A stretch of DNA of 64,000 nucleotides, from NCBI GenBank assembly GCA_964608265.1, contig CAZSNP010000011.1, forward strand, positions 1-64,000, given 5' to 3'. How positions within the stretch are numbered: the first letter of the stretch is position 1; every line of letters begins with the position of its first letter. The position numbers and the translations under genes are program-made. Below the pieces are notes generated by a model. It ran no database searches and was not told where the DNA came from. It saw only the letters and a program-made list of their open reading frames with translations. The DNA comes from JANWXR01 sp964608265. Lineage in GTDB: Bacteria; Chloroflexota; Anaerolineae; Anaerolineales; UBA6663. This document shows positions 38,713 through 47,404 of the stretch, one piece after another.

Positions 38713-38771
38713 ACGGCCCGGTTGGGCGTGCTTTTGACGAAACACCCGAATCCGCGTACCCTGCGGCGTCT

Positions 38772-40001
38772 ATGACGCCGCTCACCCTCACGCCCCAACT
38801 CGCCCGCCGCCTCTTCATCCACAAGCAACGCCTGGCCGGGCCGGCGCCCGAGCCGAACGCAGCCGGCCTGCTCGACGTGGCGCGGGCGCTTCGCTGTTTG
38901 CAACTCGACCCGATCAGCGCGGTGGCGCGCAGCCATCAACTGGTGTTGTTCAGCCGCCTCGGGCCGTATGGCCTCGACCAGCTCGATCAATTGCTCTGGC
39001 GTGATCGCGCGCTGTTCGAGTACTGGGCCCACTGCGCCTCGCTCGTGCTGACCGAAGACTTCGCCCTGCATCAGGCGCGGATGCGGGCCTACCCCTCGGG
39101 CGAGGGCGTGTGGAGCACACGGGCGCGCAAGTGGATCGGCGACAACGCCAGGCTCAAACGCTACATCCTCGGCCAGATCCGGAGACGCGGGCCGCTGCTC
39201 TCGCGCGACCTGGAAGAGGCCGGCCTCCAGCCCAAGGCCTGGGTCTCCACCGGTTGGACGTCGGGCCGCAACATCAGCCGGATGCTGGATTTTCTGTGGC
39301 TGTCGGGGCAGATCATGGTGACGGCGCGCCAGGGCGGGCAGAAGGTGTGGGATTTGGCGGAGCGCGTGCTGCCCGAGTGGACGCCGCGCGAGAAGCTGCG
39401 CGAACCCGAGGTGACGCGGCGCGCCATCGAGCACTCGCTGCGCGCGCTGGGCGTAGGCGCCGAGCGGCACATCAAGTATCACTTCGTGCGCGGGCGCTAT
39501 CCTCACTTCAACGAGGCGATGGCTGAGCTGACACGCGAGAAGAGGATTCGAGGCGTGGAGATCAAGGGCTGGCCCGGGCAGTGGTATCTCCACGCTGACG
39601 ACGAGCCGCTGCTCGACGAATCACGCCTGGCGCCTCACGCGCCCCGCACCGCCCTCCTCTCCCCTTTCGACAACCTCATCGCCGACCGCGCCCGCACCAA
39701 GTTGATGTTCGACTTCGATTTCCGCATCGAGATCTACGTGCCGCCGGCGAAACGCAAGTACGGCTATTACGTGCTGCCCATCCTGCACGGCGATCAACTC
39801 ATCGGACGGATCGACCCGCAGCTGGATCGGGAGGCCGGTTGCCTGCGGGTGAACGCCGTGTACGCGGAACCCGGCGCGCCGCGCGAGGCCGGGCCGAACG
39901 TGGCCCGCGCGGTGCAATCGCTGGCGCAGTTTCTCTCCGCCCGCGAAATCCGCTACAATCGCCGGCGCGTTCCCGTGTTCTGGAAAAAAGCGCTTCAGTA
40001 G
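38772..40001 (+). CDS. AlkX/YcaQ-type DNA glycosylase (winged-helix family)
   Basis: A 409-residue protein of the HTH_42/YcaQ-AlkZ family, which unhooks alkylated bases and interstrand crosslinks. CLQLDPISAVARSHQLVLFSR carries the Q-phi-D catalytic pair at Gln44 and Asp46, the AlkX (YcaQ) version rather than the Q-phi-Q of AlkZ. FEYWAHCASL and the C-terminal LSPFDNLIADRART and PILHGDQLIGRIDP segments are family hallmarks. ATG 38772 matches family length; the open frame extends into the pstB remnant. It sits directly before sbcD and sbcC, which fits a crosslink or break-repair role. Confidence 0.85.
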   Translation: MTPLTLTPQLARRLFIHKQRLAGPAPEPNAAGLLDVARALRCLQLDPISAVARSHQLVLFSRLGPYGLDQLDQLLWRDRALFEYWAHCASLVLTEDFALHQARMRAYPSGEGVWSTRARKWIGDNARLKRYILGQIRRRGPLLSRDLEEAGLQPKAWVSTGWTSGRNISRMLDFLWLSGQIMVTARQGGQKVWDLAERVLPEWTPREKLREPEVTRRAIEHSLRALGVGAERHIKYHFVRGRYPHFNEAMAELTREKRIRGVEIKGWPGQWYLHADDEPLLDESRLAPHAPRTALLSPFDNLIADRARTKLMFDFDFRIEIYVPPAKRKYGYYVLPILHGDQLIGRIDPQLDREAGCLRVNAVYAEPGAPREAGPNVARAVQSLAQFLSAREIRYNRRRVPVFWKKALQ

Positions 40002-40047
40002 ACCGCCGACGGCGGACCACAGACCGCCGTCCGCGTCGCTCATCCTC

Positions 40048-41307
40048 ATGCCCGACCCCATCCGCGCCCTGCACTTCGCCGACCTCCATGTGGGCATGGA
40101 GAACTACGGCAAGATCGATCCGGCCACCGGCATCTCCAGCCGCATCCGTGATTTCCTCGACCGCCTCGATGAGGTCATCGGCTACGCGGAAGCGCACGAC
40201 GCCGACCTGGTGCTGTTCGCGGGCGATGCGTTCAAAACGCGCGACCCCGACCCGACGCAGCAACGCGAGTTCGCGCGCCGCATCAAACGGCTGGCCGAGC
40301 GCGCGCCGGTGCTGCTGCTCGTCGGCAACCACGATGTGCCCGGCATCGCCGCGCGCGCCACCTCGATTGACATCTTCACCACGCTCGACGTGCCCAACGT
40401 CATCGTCGGGCGCAAGCCCGGCACGCAAGTGGTGCAGACGAGGCGCGGGCCGGTCTTCCTGGCGTGGATGCCCTTCCCGGTGCGCAGCCGGATGCTGGCC
40501 AATGAAACCTACGGCTCGATCGAAGAGCTCGATCGCGCCGTGGAGAAGGCCGTGCACGGCACGCTGGCCGACTTTGCGCGGGAGGCGGCGGAGCACGACA
40601 TGCCGCGCGTGCTCGCGGGCCACTTCTCGGTGGGCGGCGCGGTCTTCGGCAGCGAACGGAGCGTGATGGTGGGCCGCGACCTCCTCATCCAAAAATCCGC
40701 CCTCGCCGACCCGGCCTGGGATTACGTGGCGCTGGGGCACATCCACAAGCATCAAGACTTGACTGCCTCGGAACGAGGGCGCGGGGGTGAGGGCGAGCTG
40801 CGGGTCCCTCCCATCGTCTACTCCGGTTCGCTCGAACGCATTGACTTCGGCGAGGAGGTGGAGCCGAAGGGATTCTGCTGGCTCAACCTGCAACGCGGCG
40901 CGACGACGTGGGAGTTCGTGCGCGTGGCGGCGCGGCCCTTTCACACCTTGCGCCTCGACGCGCGCGGCGAAGCCGACCCGACCGCGCTGGTCTGTGACCG
41001 GGTCGCGGCCCGCGAGCTGACCGGCGCGGTTGTGCGCGTGACGATTGAGCTGGACGAGGGCCAGGAGCCGCTGCTGCGCAAGCGCGAGGTCGAGGCCGCC
41101 CTGACCGAAGCGGGTGTGGCCACCATCGCCGGCATCACGCTCGAGGTCGAGCGAACCGTGCGGGTGCAGGGCATCGGGGCGAACGCCGAGGCGCTGACAC
41201 CGCAACAATGGCTGCACCGTTACTTTGATGCGAAGAGCAAACCGCCGGAGCGGATCGAGAAATTGATGCAGGCCGCTCAAGGATTGCTGGACGGGGACAC
41301 AGCATGA
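40048..41307 (+). CDS. sbcD: SbcD/Mre11-family nuclease
   Basis: A 419-residue metallophosphoesterase. Motifs in order are HFADLHVG, AGDAFKT, VGNHDVPG, AGHFSVGG and LGHIHKHQ, which supply the two-metal site. It pairs with Rad50/SbcC, encoded 135 bp downstream, to open and trim DNA ends. Between GHIHKHQDL and PPIVYSGSLERIDFGEE there is an insertion (TASERGRGGEGELR) where homologues have only a few residues. Its DNA contains an exact copy of the 11-bp end (40785-40795) of the palindromic element at 41331-41431. The protein should still fold because the insertion lies in a surface loop. Confidence 0.92.
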   Translation: MPDPIRALHFADLHVGMENYGKIDPATGISSRIRDFLDRLDEVIGYAEAHDADLVLFAGDAFKTRDPDPTQQREFARRIKRLAERAPVLLLVGNHDVPGIAARATSIDIFTTLDVPNVIVGRKPGTQVVQTRRGPVFLAWMPFPVRSRMLANETYGSIEELDRAVEKAVHGTLADFAREAAEHDMPRVLAGHFSVGGAVFGSERSVMVGRDLLIQKSALADPAWDYVALGHIHKHQDLTASERGRGGEGELRVPPIVYSGSLERIDFGEEVEPKGFCWLNLQRGATTWEFVRVAARPFHTLRLDARGEADPTALVCDRVAARELTGAVVRVTIELDEGQEPLLRKREVEAALTEAGVATIAGITLEVERTVRVQGIGANAEALTPQQWLHRYFDAKSKPPERIEKLMQAAQGLLDGDTA

Positions 41308-41330
41308 GAACGTTGTGCATGATTGCGGCT

Positions 41331-41431
41331 CGCCCTCACCCCCGGCCCCTCTCCCAGCGGGAGGGGGGAGGGGCCTCGGAATGGTCAACCCTGACTCCCT
41401 CTCCCGGAGGGAGAGGGCAGGGATGAGGGCG
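41331..41431. repeat. Palindromic mini-element with 11-bp terminal inverted repeats
   Basis: The ends are CGCCCTCACCC (41331-41341) and GGATGAGGGCG (41421-41431), complementary at 10 of 11 positions, enclosing further CCCTCTCCC/GGGAGAGGG inverted blocks. It separates sbcD from sbcC and has no coding capacity. A related element with the same ends is at 50462-50631. Confidence 0.75.
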
Positions 41432-41442
41432 AAACCTGCGCC

Positions 41443-43704
41443 ATGATTCCTCTGCGCCTGGAACTCACCAATTTCCTCGCGTACCGCAATCCCGCGCCGC
41501 TGGATTTCACCGGGCTGCACGTGGCCGTGCTCACCGGCGAGAACGGCGCAGGCAAATCGTCGCTGCTCGATGCGCTGACGTGGGTGCTATGGGGCAAGGC
41601 CCGCGCGCGGCGCGATGATGAGCTGGTGCATCAGGGCCAGAGCGAGATGAGCGTGACCTTCACCTTCGCGCTCGGCGCGGATGTGTACCGGGTGCGACGC
41701 GCCAAGCGCGCCGGCAAAGCGACCGGCGGCGTGCTCGATCTGCAGGCGCAGGTCGAGGGCAAATGGACCTCGCTCACCGAGGCCACCATCCCCAGGACGC
41801 AGGACAAGATCACGCGCCTGCTGCGGCTGAACTACGATACCTTCGTCAACTCGGCCTACCTCCTGCAGGGTCACGCGGATGAGTTCACCGGCAAGAAGCC
41901 GGCCGAGCGCAAACAGGTGCTGGCCGACATCCTCGGCCTGCAGGCGTGGGACGACTACGCCGACCGCGCGAAGGAGAAAATCAAAGCCTTCGACCAGCAA
42001 CTGGCCGAGTTGGAGGGCCGACTGGTCGAGATCGAAAACGAGTTGGCCCGGCGTGACGACTACGAGCGCGAGCTGGGCGAGGCCAGGACGCGCGTGATCG
42101 AAGTGGCCGAGCGCCTGCGGACGGCGGAGGGGGAGTGGGCGGGGATCGAGGCGGCGCGGCAGGCGCTGCTGACGCTGACCCGGCAGGCGGAGGACCTGGC
42201 GCGGCGGGTGCGAGGGGCGGAGGCTGAACTGGCGACGCTGGAGGCCGACCTGCGCGAGGCCCAGGCGCGCGCGGACGCGGCGACACTGGCGCATGACCTG
42301 CGCACGACCGAGCGCCGGCTGGCGCAACTGGAGGAGGTCGAAGGCGAGCGCGAGCGAACGGCCGAGGCGCGGCGCGTGACGGGCGAGCTGGCGGCGCAAC
42401 TGCGCGGGCAAAACGACTCGGCCCAGGCCGAAGGCGAGGCGCTGAAGAAACGCATCGAGAGCGTGAGCGCGGAGGCCAACCAGGCCAAGAAGCGCCTGCA
42501 CGAGTCGCTGCGCGGCGAGGTCGGCAGACTCGAACAGCGCGTCGCCAACCTGCGCAGCGCCACCGAGGCGGTGTGCCCGACGTGCGGGCAGCCGCTCACC
42601 GAGCCGCAACGCGCCGACCTCATCGAGCAACTGCTGGCCGAGGCCGAGGCGCGCACCACCCAATCCAAAGCCGAAGAGCACGCGCTCGAATCCCGCCTCA
42701 GCCAGACTCTGGCCGAACTCAACGCCGAGGTCGAGGCGCGGCGCGACCTCTATCGCCAAAACCAGCTGCAATTGAAAACGCTGGGCGATGAGCAGGCGCG
42801 GATGGAACGCGACCTGCAGGCCTTCGCGCTGGAGTTACGCGACCAGCCGGCGCTGGCCGGGCGGCTGGGCGAGTTGCGGGCCGCGCTCGACCAGGCCGGC
42901 GCCGCGCAGGAAAAGATCGCCGAGCTGTTGAAGCGGCGCGACCGCTGGGCCAAAGCGCGCGATGAGGATGCGCGGACACAGACGCAGGTGGAGGCCGAGG
43001 CCGCGCAGCACCGCGCGGTGTTGCAGACCGCCGATGCAAAGCAACGCACGCTCGACGCGCTGCGACAAGAGGATACGCTGGCCAAAGCGCGGCTGGGCGC
43101 GGCGGAACAGAAGCTACGGGCCCTCGACACGCTGGCCCGGCAACGCGAAGCGCGCCGCGCCGAACGGCTGACGCTGGCCGAGGCCAGGGGACTGCACGAG
43201 GAGTTGCGCGAAGCGTTCGGCAAGCGCGGTGTGCCGGCCATGATCATCGAGACCGCCGTGCCCGAGATCGAGGCGGAGGCCAACCGTTTGTTGGGCCGCA
43301 TCACCGACGGGCGCATGGCGTTGCGTTTCAAATTGCAGAAGGAGACCCAGGCCGGCGACGTGCGTGAGACGCTCGACATCGAGATCGCCGATGAGTTGGG
43401 CACACGGGCGTATGAAATGTACTCGGGAGGGGAGGCATTTCGGGTCAACTTCGCCATCCGCATCGCGCTCAGCCAGTTGCTGGCGCGGCGGGCCGGCACG
43501 CAATTGCACACGCTCATCATTGACGAGGGCTTCGGCGTGCTCGATGCGGCGGGCCGCGAACGGCTGGTGGAGGCCATCAACGCCGTGCAGGATGACTTCG
43601 ACCGCATCCTGGTGGTCACGCACATCGCCGAACTCAAGGATGCTTTCCCCGCGCGCATCGAGGTGACCAAAGGGCCGAATGGGTCGGAGATCACGGTGCA
43701 GTAA
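41443..43704 (+). CDS. sbcC: SbcC/Rad50-family ATPase
   Basis: A 753-residue SMC-like ATPase. Walker A is GENGAGKSS near residue 36, the Q-loop follows in YLLQGHADEFTGKKP, and two coiled-coil arms flank a zinc hook CPTCGQPL near residue 378. The signature is MYSGGEAFRVNFAIRIAL, Walker B LIIDEGFGVLD and the H-loop VVTHIAELKD. It is shorter than most Rad50/SbcC proteins, implying short coiled-coil arms. It would tether DNA ends and gate SbcD nuclease. The palindromic element upstream interrupts what is usually a tight sbcD-sbcC junction. Confidence 0.93.
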   Translation: MIPLRLELTNFLAYRNPAPLDFTGLHVAVLTGENGAGKSSLLDALTWVLWGKARARRDDELVHQGQSEMSVTFTFALGADVYRVRRAKRAGKATGGVLDLQAQVEGKWTSLTEATIPRTQDKITRLLRLNYDTFVNSAYLLQGHADEFTGKKPAERKQVLADILGLQAWDDYADRAKEKIKAFDQQLAELEGRLVEIENELARRDDYERELGEARTRVIEVAERLRTAEGEWAGIEAARQALLTLTRQAEDLARRVRGAEAELATLEADLREAQARADAATLAHDLRTTERRLAQLEEVEGERERTAEARRVTGELAAQLRGQNDSAQAEGEALKKRIESVSAEANQAKKRLHESLRGEVGRLEQRVANLRSATEAVCPTCGQPLTEPQRADLIEQLLAEAEARTTQSKAEEHALESRLSQTLAELNAEVEARRDLYRQNQLQLKTLGDEQARMERDLQAFALELRDQPALAGRLGELRAALDQAGAAQEKIAELLKRRDRWAKARDEDARTQTQVEAEAAQHRAVLQTADAKQRTLDALRQEDTLAKARLGAAEQKLRALDTLARQREARRAERLTLAEARGLHEELREAFGKRGVPAMIIETAVPEIEAEANRLLGRITDGRMALRFKLQKETQAGDVRETLDIEIADELGTRAYEMYSGGEAFRVNFAIRIALSQLLARRAGTQLHTLIIDEGFGVLDAAGRERLVEAINAVQDDFDRILVVTHIAELKDAFPARIEVTKGPNGSEITVQ

Positions 43705-43801
43705 CCAGTAGACAGACAACAGTAGCCAATAACCAGTTTGAAGTGAAAGTCCGTTCTGAGGGCCAACCGTTTGCCGTTGACTGCCCTATATTCACAAAAC
43801 T

Positions 43802-44056
43802 ATGCCGCGTCAAATCCTGAACGAACCGACCGAAGTCGAGGCGCGATTTAGCCCGGATGGCGCGGTGCGCGTGCTGGCCTTCCGCTGGAAAAACCGCCGC
43901 TGGCCGGTGGTGAGCCAGGGCCGCCAATCTACCAAGGACGGGCGGCTGCACACCCTGGTGATGACGACGCGCGACCGCGTGTACGAGCTGGCCTACGACC
44001 CCGCCACGCAGCAATGGTCGGTGGTCATGGCGTCGGAAGACCGCCTGGTGGGGTAG
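43802..44056 (+). CDS. Small hypothetical protein, DUF6504-like
   Basis: An 84-residue protein beginning MPRQILNEPTEVEARFSPDG, with a central FRWKNRRWPVVSQGR and a C-terminal VYELAYDPATQQWSVV. The alternating beta pattern with FxWxxRxW recalls short DUF6504-type proteins that often sit near DNA-repair genes, but the match is from memory of the pattern only. It lies between sbcC and the amidohydrolase, 9 bp before the latter, and has typical local codon use. Confidence 0.6.
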   Translation: MPRQILNEPTEVEARFSPDGAVRVLAFRWKNRRWPVVSQGRQSTKDGRLHTLVMTTRDRVYELAYDPATQQWSVVMASEDRLVG

Positions 44057-44065
44057 AGGCCACGA

Positions 44066-45403
44066 ATGAACACGCATCGCCTGTTGATCAAAAACGTTGA
44101 CGCCGTCACCCTCGACGCGGCGGGCACGGTGCGGCTCGCAAGCAATATCGGCGTTGAGGGCAAACACATCGCCTTCGTCGGCGACGTGCCGCCGGGCTGG
44201 CAAGCCGAAGAAATCATTGATGGGTATAACCATGTGGCGGTGCCCGGCTTCTTCAACGCGCACTGTCACGCGGCCATGACGTTCGAGCGCGGCTGGGCCG
44301 AAGACCTGCCGCTCGACCGCTGGTTCAACGAACGCATCTGGGTCGCCGAGTCGGCGCTGACCGGCGACGATGTGTATTGGGGCGCGGCGCTGGCCGCGTG
44401 CGAGATGATCCGTTCAGGCTGCGTGGGTTTCAACGACCATTACTTCTACATGGATCGCGTGGCCGAGGTCGTCGAGCAATCGGGCATGAAGGCGACGCTG
44501 ACGTGGTGCCAGTTCGGCATCGGGGCGGAGAAAGAAGTGGGCGCGACGCTGGGCGACACGCTGGCCTTTGTGGACCGCTGGCAGGGGCAGGCCGGTGGCC
44601 GGCTGCGCGCGGTGCTCGGCCCGCACTCCCCCTACGTCTGCCCGCCCGCCTTCCTCCGCGAGGTCAGCGCGCTGGCCCGCGAGCATCACCTCCCGCTGCA
44701 CATCCACCTGGCCGAGTCACCGGAGCAAATGGCGAACTCTCTCGCGCAGCACGGGCGCACGCCGACGGCCCACCTCGAAGCGTGCGGGGTCTTCGACGTG
44801 CCGTGCGTGGCCGCGCACGCGCTCTACCTCACCGATGACGACATCGCTATACTGGCGCGGCGCGGGGTGAGCGTCGCGCACTGCCCGATCACGTACATGA
44901 AGATGGGGATGGGCCTCGGGGTGGACAGCCTCGCGCGGGTGATGGGGGCGGGCGTCAACGTCGCGCTCGGCACCGATGGCCCCGGCTCGAACAGCGACAT
45001 GGACATGAAGGCCGTCATCCGTTTTGCTCCGCTGCTGGCGAAGTATCACACCCGCGACGCGGAGACGTTGCCGGGGGATGTGCCGCTGCGGATGGCGACG
45101 GCCAACGGCGCGCGGGCGATGGGCTTTGCGGAGTCGGGCTCGCTCGAGGCGGGCCGCGCCGCCGACATCGCGCTGTTCGATTTCGACCAGCCGCACCTCT
45201 ACCCGCGCCACAACCTGGTCGCCAACCTCGTGCACGCGGCGCGCGGCGGCGATGTCACACACATGATTGTGGATGGCCGGCTAATCTACCGCGACCGCGA
45301 GTTGGTGATGCTGGATGAGGAGAAGATCAAAGCCGAGGCCGAGCGGCACGCCAAACGCATGGTCAACCAGAACATGCGCAGCGTGCGCGAGTACAATGTC
45401 TGA
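44066..45403 (+). CDS. MtaD-like amidohydrolase (SAH/MTA deaminase family)
   Basis: A 445-residue TIM-barrel amidohydrolase. Metal ligands are His66 and His68 (FFNAHCHAAMTFERGWAED), with HIHLAES and VAAHALYL supplying further His, and Asp in GTDGPGSNSDMDM. This set matches the subfamily that deaminates S-adenosylhomocysteine, methylthioadenosine or related adenosines. The C-terminal ADIALFDFDQPHLYP strand completes the composite beta-sandwich. It could salvage nucleosides. Guanine or chlorohydrolase activity is possible in the same subfamily. Confidence 0.85.
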   Translation: MNTHRLLIKNVDAVTLDAAGTVRLASNIGVEGKHIAFVGDVPPGWQAEEIIDGYNHVAVPGFFNAHCHAAMTFERGWAEDLPLDRWFNERIWVAESALTGDDVYWGAALAACEMIRSGCVGFNDHYFYMDRVAEVVEQSGMKATLTWCQFGIGAEKEVGATLGDTLAFVDRWQGQAGGRLRAVLGPHSPYVCPPAFLREVSALAREHHLPLHIHLAESPEQMANSLAQHGRTPTAHLEACGVFDVPCVAAHALYLTDDDIAILARRGVSVAHCPITYMKMGMGLGVDSLARVMGAGVNVALGTDGPGSNSDMDMKAVIRFAPLLAKYHTRDAETLPGDVPLRMATANGARAMGFAESGSLEAGRAADIALFDFDQPHLYPRHNLVANLVHAARGGDVTHMIVDGRLIYRDRELVMLDEEKIKAEAERHAKRMVNQNMRSVREYNV

Positions 45404-45552
45404 GCCGAGAATGGTGCCGTGTGGCGTTGGCGTTTGGGAGTACGATACGTTGGTGGTGTTGGGGCGGTGGGTGAATAGCATAGAGGAACGTAAGTGATAC
45501 ATGCAAACAGGCCGGCTATATGCCGTCTTGCAGTTGTCCGATCCGAGAGAGG

Positions 45553-46605
45553 CTATCGAACCCGTTTCAGTGATGAAGCGACAACTTCAAAGGCCTTCTG
45601 ATTGGGCGCGAAAATCGTGACATACGTGCCGTCGAGTAAAGCGCTGCCGCGGAAAGGCCCAAACATAGTCGTAGTCTCCCACTTTGTTCCGTTGATTTGA
45701 ATCACATTCGACTCGACCAAAGAGGGAATTTGATCGGTCCGCGTCTGATTCAGAACAACCGAGTCGGGGGGCAACCCAGAGATGACTTGCACTTCGCTAG
45801 CATCACCACGATAGATCATGTAATAACCATCGCTCGCCAACCCATCGCTTGATGAAAAACGCCTAAATTCCGCAATCAATTCACCGACGCTCGCTGTGGT
45901 CTCATACACCGCATACTCCAGAGCCGGATCGATCCTGTTTGCTGCAAAATACTCCTCTCGATTGACATCAGTAGGTAAGTCTATCTGAAAGGCATCCTTC
46001 GGTACCTGCGAGCGAGGAATATACTCCAATACTGAATATTTAGTCTCGACAATTTGTGCTGATTGACCGGGTTGCGCGGCTTCCTCACGCAGTGCCAAGC
46101 CTGTTTCACTGTCCAAATAAGCACTTATCGTAGTATCGTCCATAGGCATCTGGACAACTGTGGCCGGTTGTCCATTGATGTGTTCAGAGGCTACAGTTCG
46201 CGCCAAGCCACGTTCGGTCGCAGTCCGGTAAGACAGCACTTGCTCACGGATATAGGTGGACTGGGCCACATCATGACGGATAACAGCGAAGTTGGCGTCA
46301 ATCGTATAACTAACATAGGTATCTCCTAATTGCGACGTAATGTGCCGCACTTTGCCATCAGCTGAGGAAACGACAACTTTGCCCTCGTTGCTAGCCAGGT
46401 CCAACCAAACCTCCAACAATTCCGTAGCCCTATTGCCGGTCTTCTCAGCCTGAAAGTGTAGCACTTGATCGTTTGGCAGAGCGCCAAAGGGGGAATTGGC
46501 TCGGCTCACCTGGATTCCGAGCCATATCACTACACCTAAAAGCAATGTGCCCAGAGCGATACTTCGAAGAAGGTGCCTTTTGAAGAACATGGGTGCCCTA
46601 AACAT
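45553..46605 (-). CDS. Membrane-anchored protein of unknown function
   Basis: A 350-residue protein with AAGGAGG 5 nt before the ATG. One N-terminal helix (ALGTLLLGVVIWLGIQVS) anchors or exports it. The rest is predicted beta-rich, with VLHFQAEKTGN and repeated VVQMPMDDTTISAYLD-like strands that recall LolA/MucB-type lipid-binding folds, though I cannot assign it. Base composition is visibly less GC-rich than its neighbours. It stands next to another secreted unknown on the same strand, in a patch that looks acquired. Confidence 0.7.
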   Translation of the reverse strand: MFRAPMFFKRHLLRSIALGTLLLGVVIWLGIQVSRANSPFGALPNDQVLHFQAEKTGNRATELLEVWLDLASNEGKVVVSSADGKVRHITSQLGDTYVSYTIDANFAVIRHDVAQSTYIREQVLSYRTATERGLARTVASEHINGQPATVVQMPMDDTTISAYLDSETGLALREEAAQPGQSAQIVETKYSVLEYIPRSQVPKDAFQIDLPTDVNREEYFAANRIDPALEYAVYETTASVGELIAEFRRFSSSDGLASDGYYMIYRGDASEVQVISGLPPDSVVLNQTRTDQIPSLVESNVIQINGTKWETTTMFGPFRGSALLDGTYVTIFAPNQKAFEVVASSLKRVR

Positions 46606-46652
46606 ATCAGCCTCCTTGCACGTGAGATGAATTAACTTACTTCACCTGTTCG

Positions 46653-47267
46653 CTACGGAACGTTGATGTACTTGGCCCATCCATCACCGGCAATCCACCA
46701 GCCATTACACTGTTGAACTGCCGCGTTATTTCCCATCCACTGCCATCCCCATGAGTGAGTGCCACTCATGCCGGATACAATGTGATCCCGCCCCCCATTA
46801 AACGTGTCCGCGATGTGTGTACACCAAGTCCATAAGTCGCGATGAGCAGGGCCCATTGTGTAAGTGCCCCAGAAAGAACCCCCACTGTCCATGCTCTGGT
46901 TATAGCGCTGGTGCCACCGCTGAGATGCAAATAAATTACCGTCAGCTCGTTGGTCTTGCTGTACCTCCATCACGCCGTGATCCTTAAACCATAACGGACC
47001 CCCACTGGAATGACTCCAATTAAAATGATAGCTTATCTCCCACAAGACTGTACTTTCCCACGCGTTGTTCATGAAAATGACATTTACTGGGTCTTTGATG
47101 GCGCAGTTGCCGCCACTACCATTGCACCCGTAAATCCATGGATCGGGGCCAAAGTGTGCATCTGCCGATTTGACTTGAATTGCCAGGGTGCTTAATAGAA
47201 AGGCTGCAATAGTGAGAAGACGAACAACTCTATGCATTGTGAAGGGGTTCATGTTCTTATTGAGCAT
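46653..47267 (-). CDS. Small secreted protein of unknown function
   Basis: About 204 residues. GGGAG lies 9 nt before ATG 47267; the open frame begins at 47333. The signal peptide (VVRLLTIAAFLLSTLAIQV) should be cut near ADA-HFGPD. The mature protein is rich in Trp, His, Asn and Gly, with four cysteines (CNGSGGNC, TWCTH, QQCNGWW) and segments such as YHFNWSHSSGGPLWFKDHG, as in small extracellular enzymes or toxins. No family is recognised. It is less GC-rich than the core, and the LuxR-type regulator gene lies just upstream on the same strand. Confidence 0.65.
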   Translation of the reverse strand: MLNKNMNPFTMHRVVRLLTIAAFLLSTLAIQVKSADAHFGPDPWIYGCNGSGGNCAIKDPVNVIFMNNAWESTVLWEISYHFNWSHSSGGPLWFKDHGVMEVQQDQRADGNLFASQRWHQRYNQSMDSGGSFWGTYTMGPAHRDLWTWCTHIADTFNGGRDHIVSGMSGTHSWGWQWMGNNAAVQQCNGWWIAGDGWAKYINVP

Positions 47268-47404
47268 GTGGCTTTCTCCCGGGCCATCAATCTGGTTTGC
47301 TATCGTTCGTAAGAACGTGTTGTGGAAACGCACTGATGACCGTATTCCAATCTCGTTGCCGATGCAAGAGTCTAAAGCCCCAATTTCCTCCCAACCTTGC
47401 TGCC

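Noticed and set aside
38262..38771. Long N-terminal extension of the AlkX-type protein
   Set aside because: The extension runs through the pstB remnant in a different frame and has no family similarity; ATG 38772 gives the normal length.
45404..45552. Small open frames after the deaminase
   Set aside because: They are short, overlap the deaminase end, and have no ribosome-binding site or protein-like composition; the 149-bp gap appears empty.
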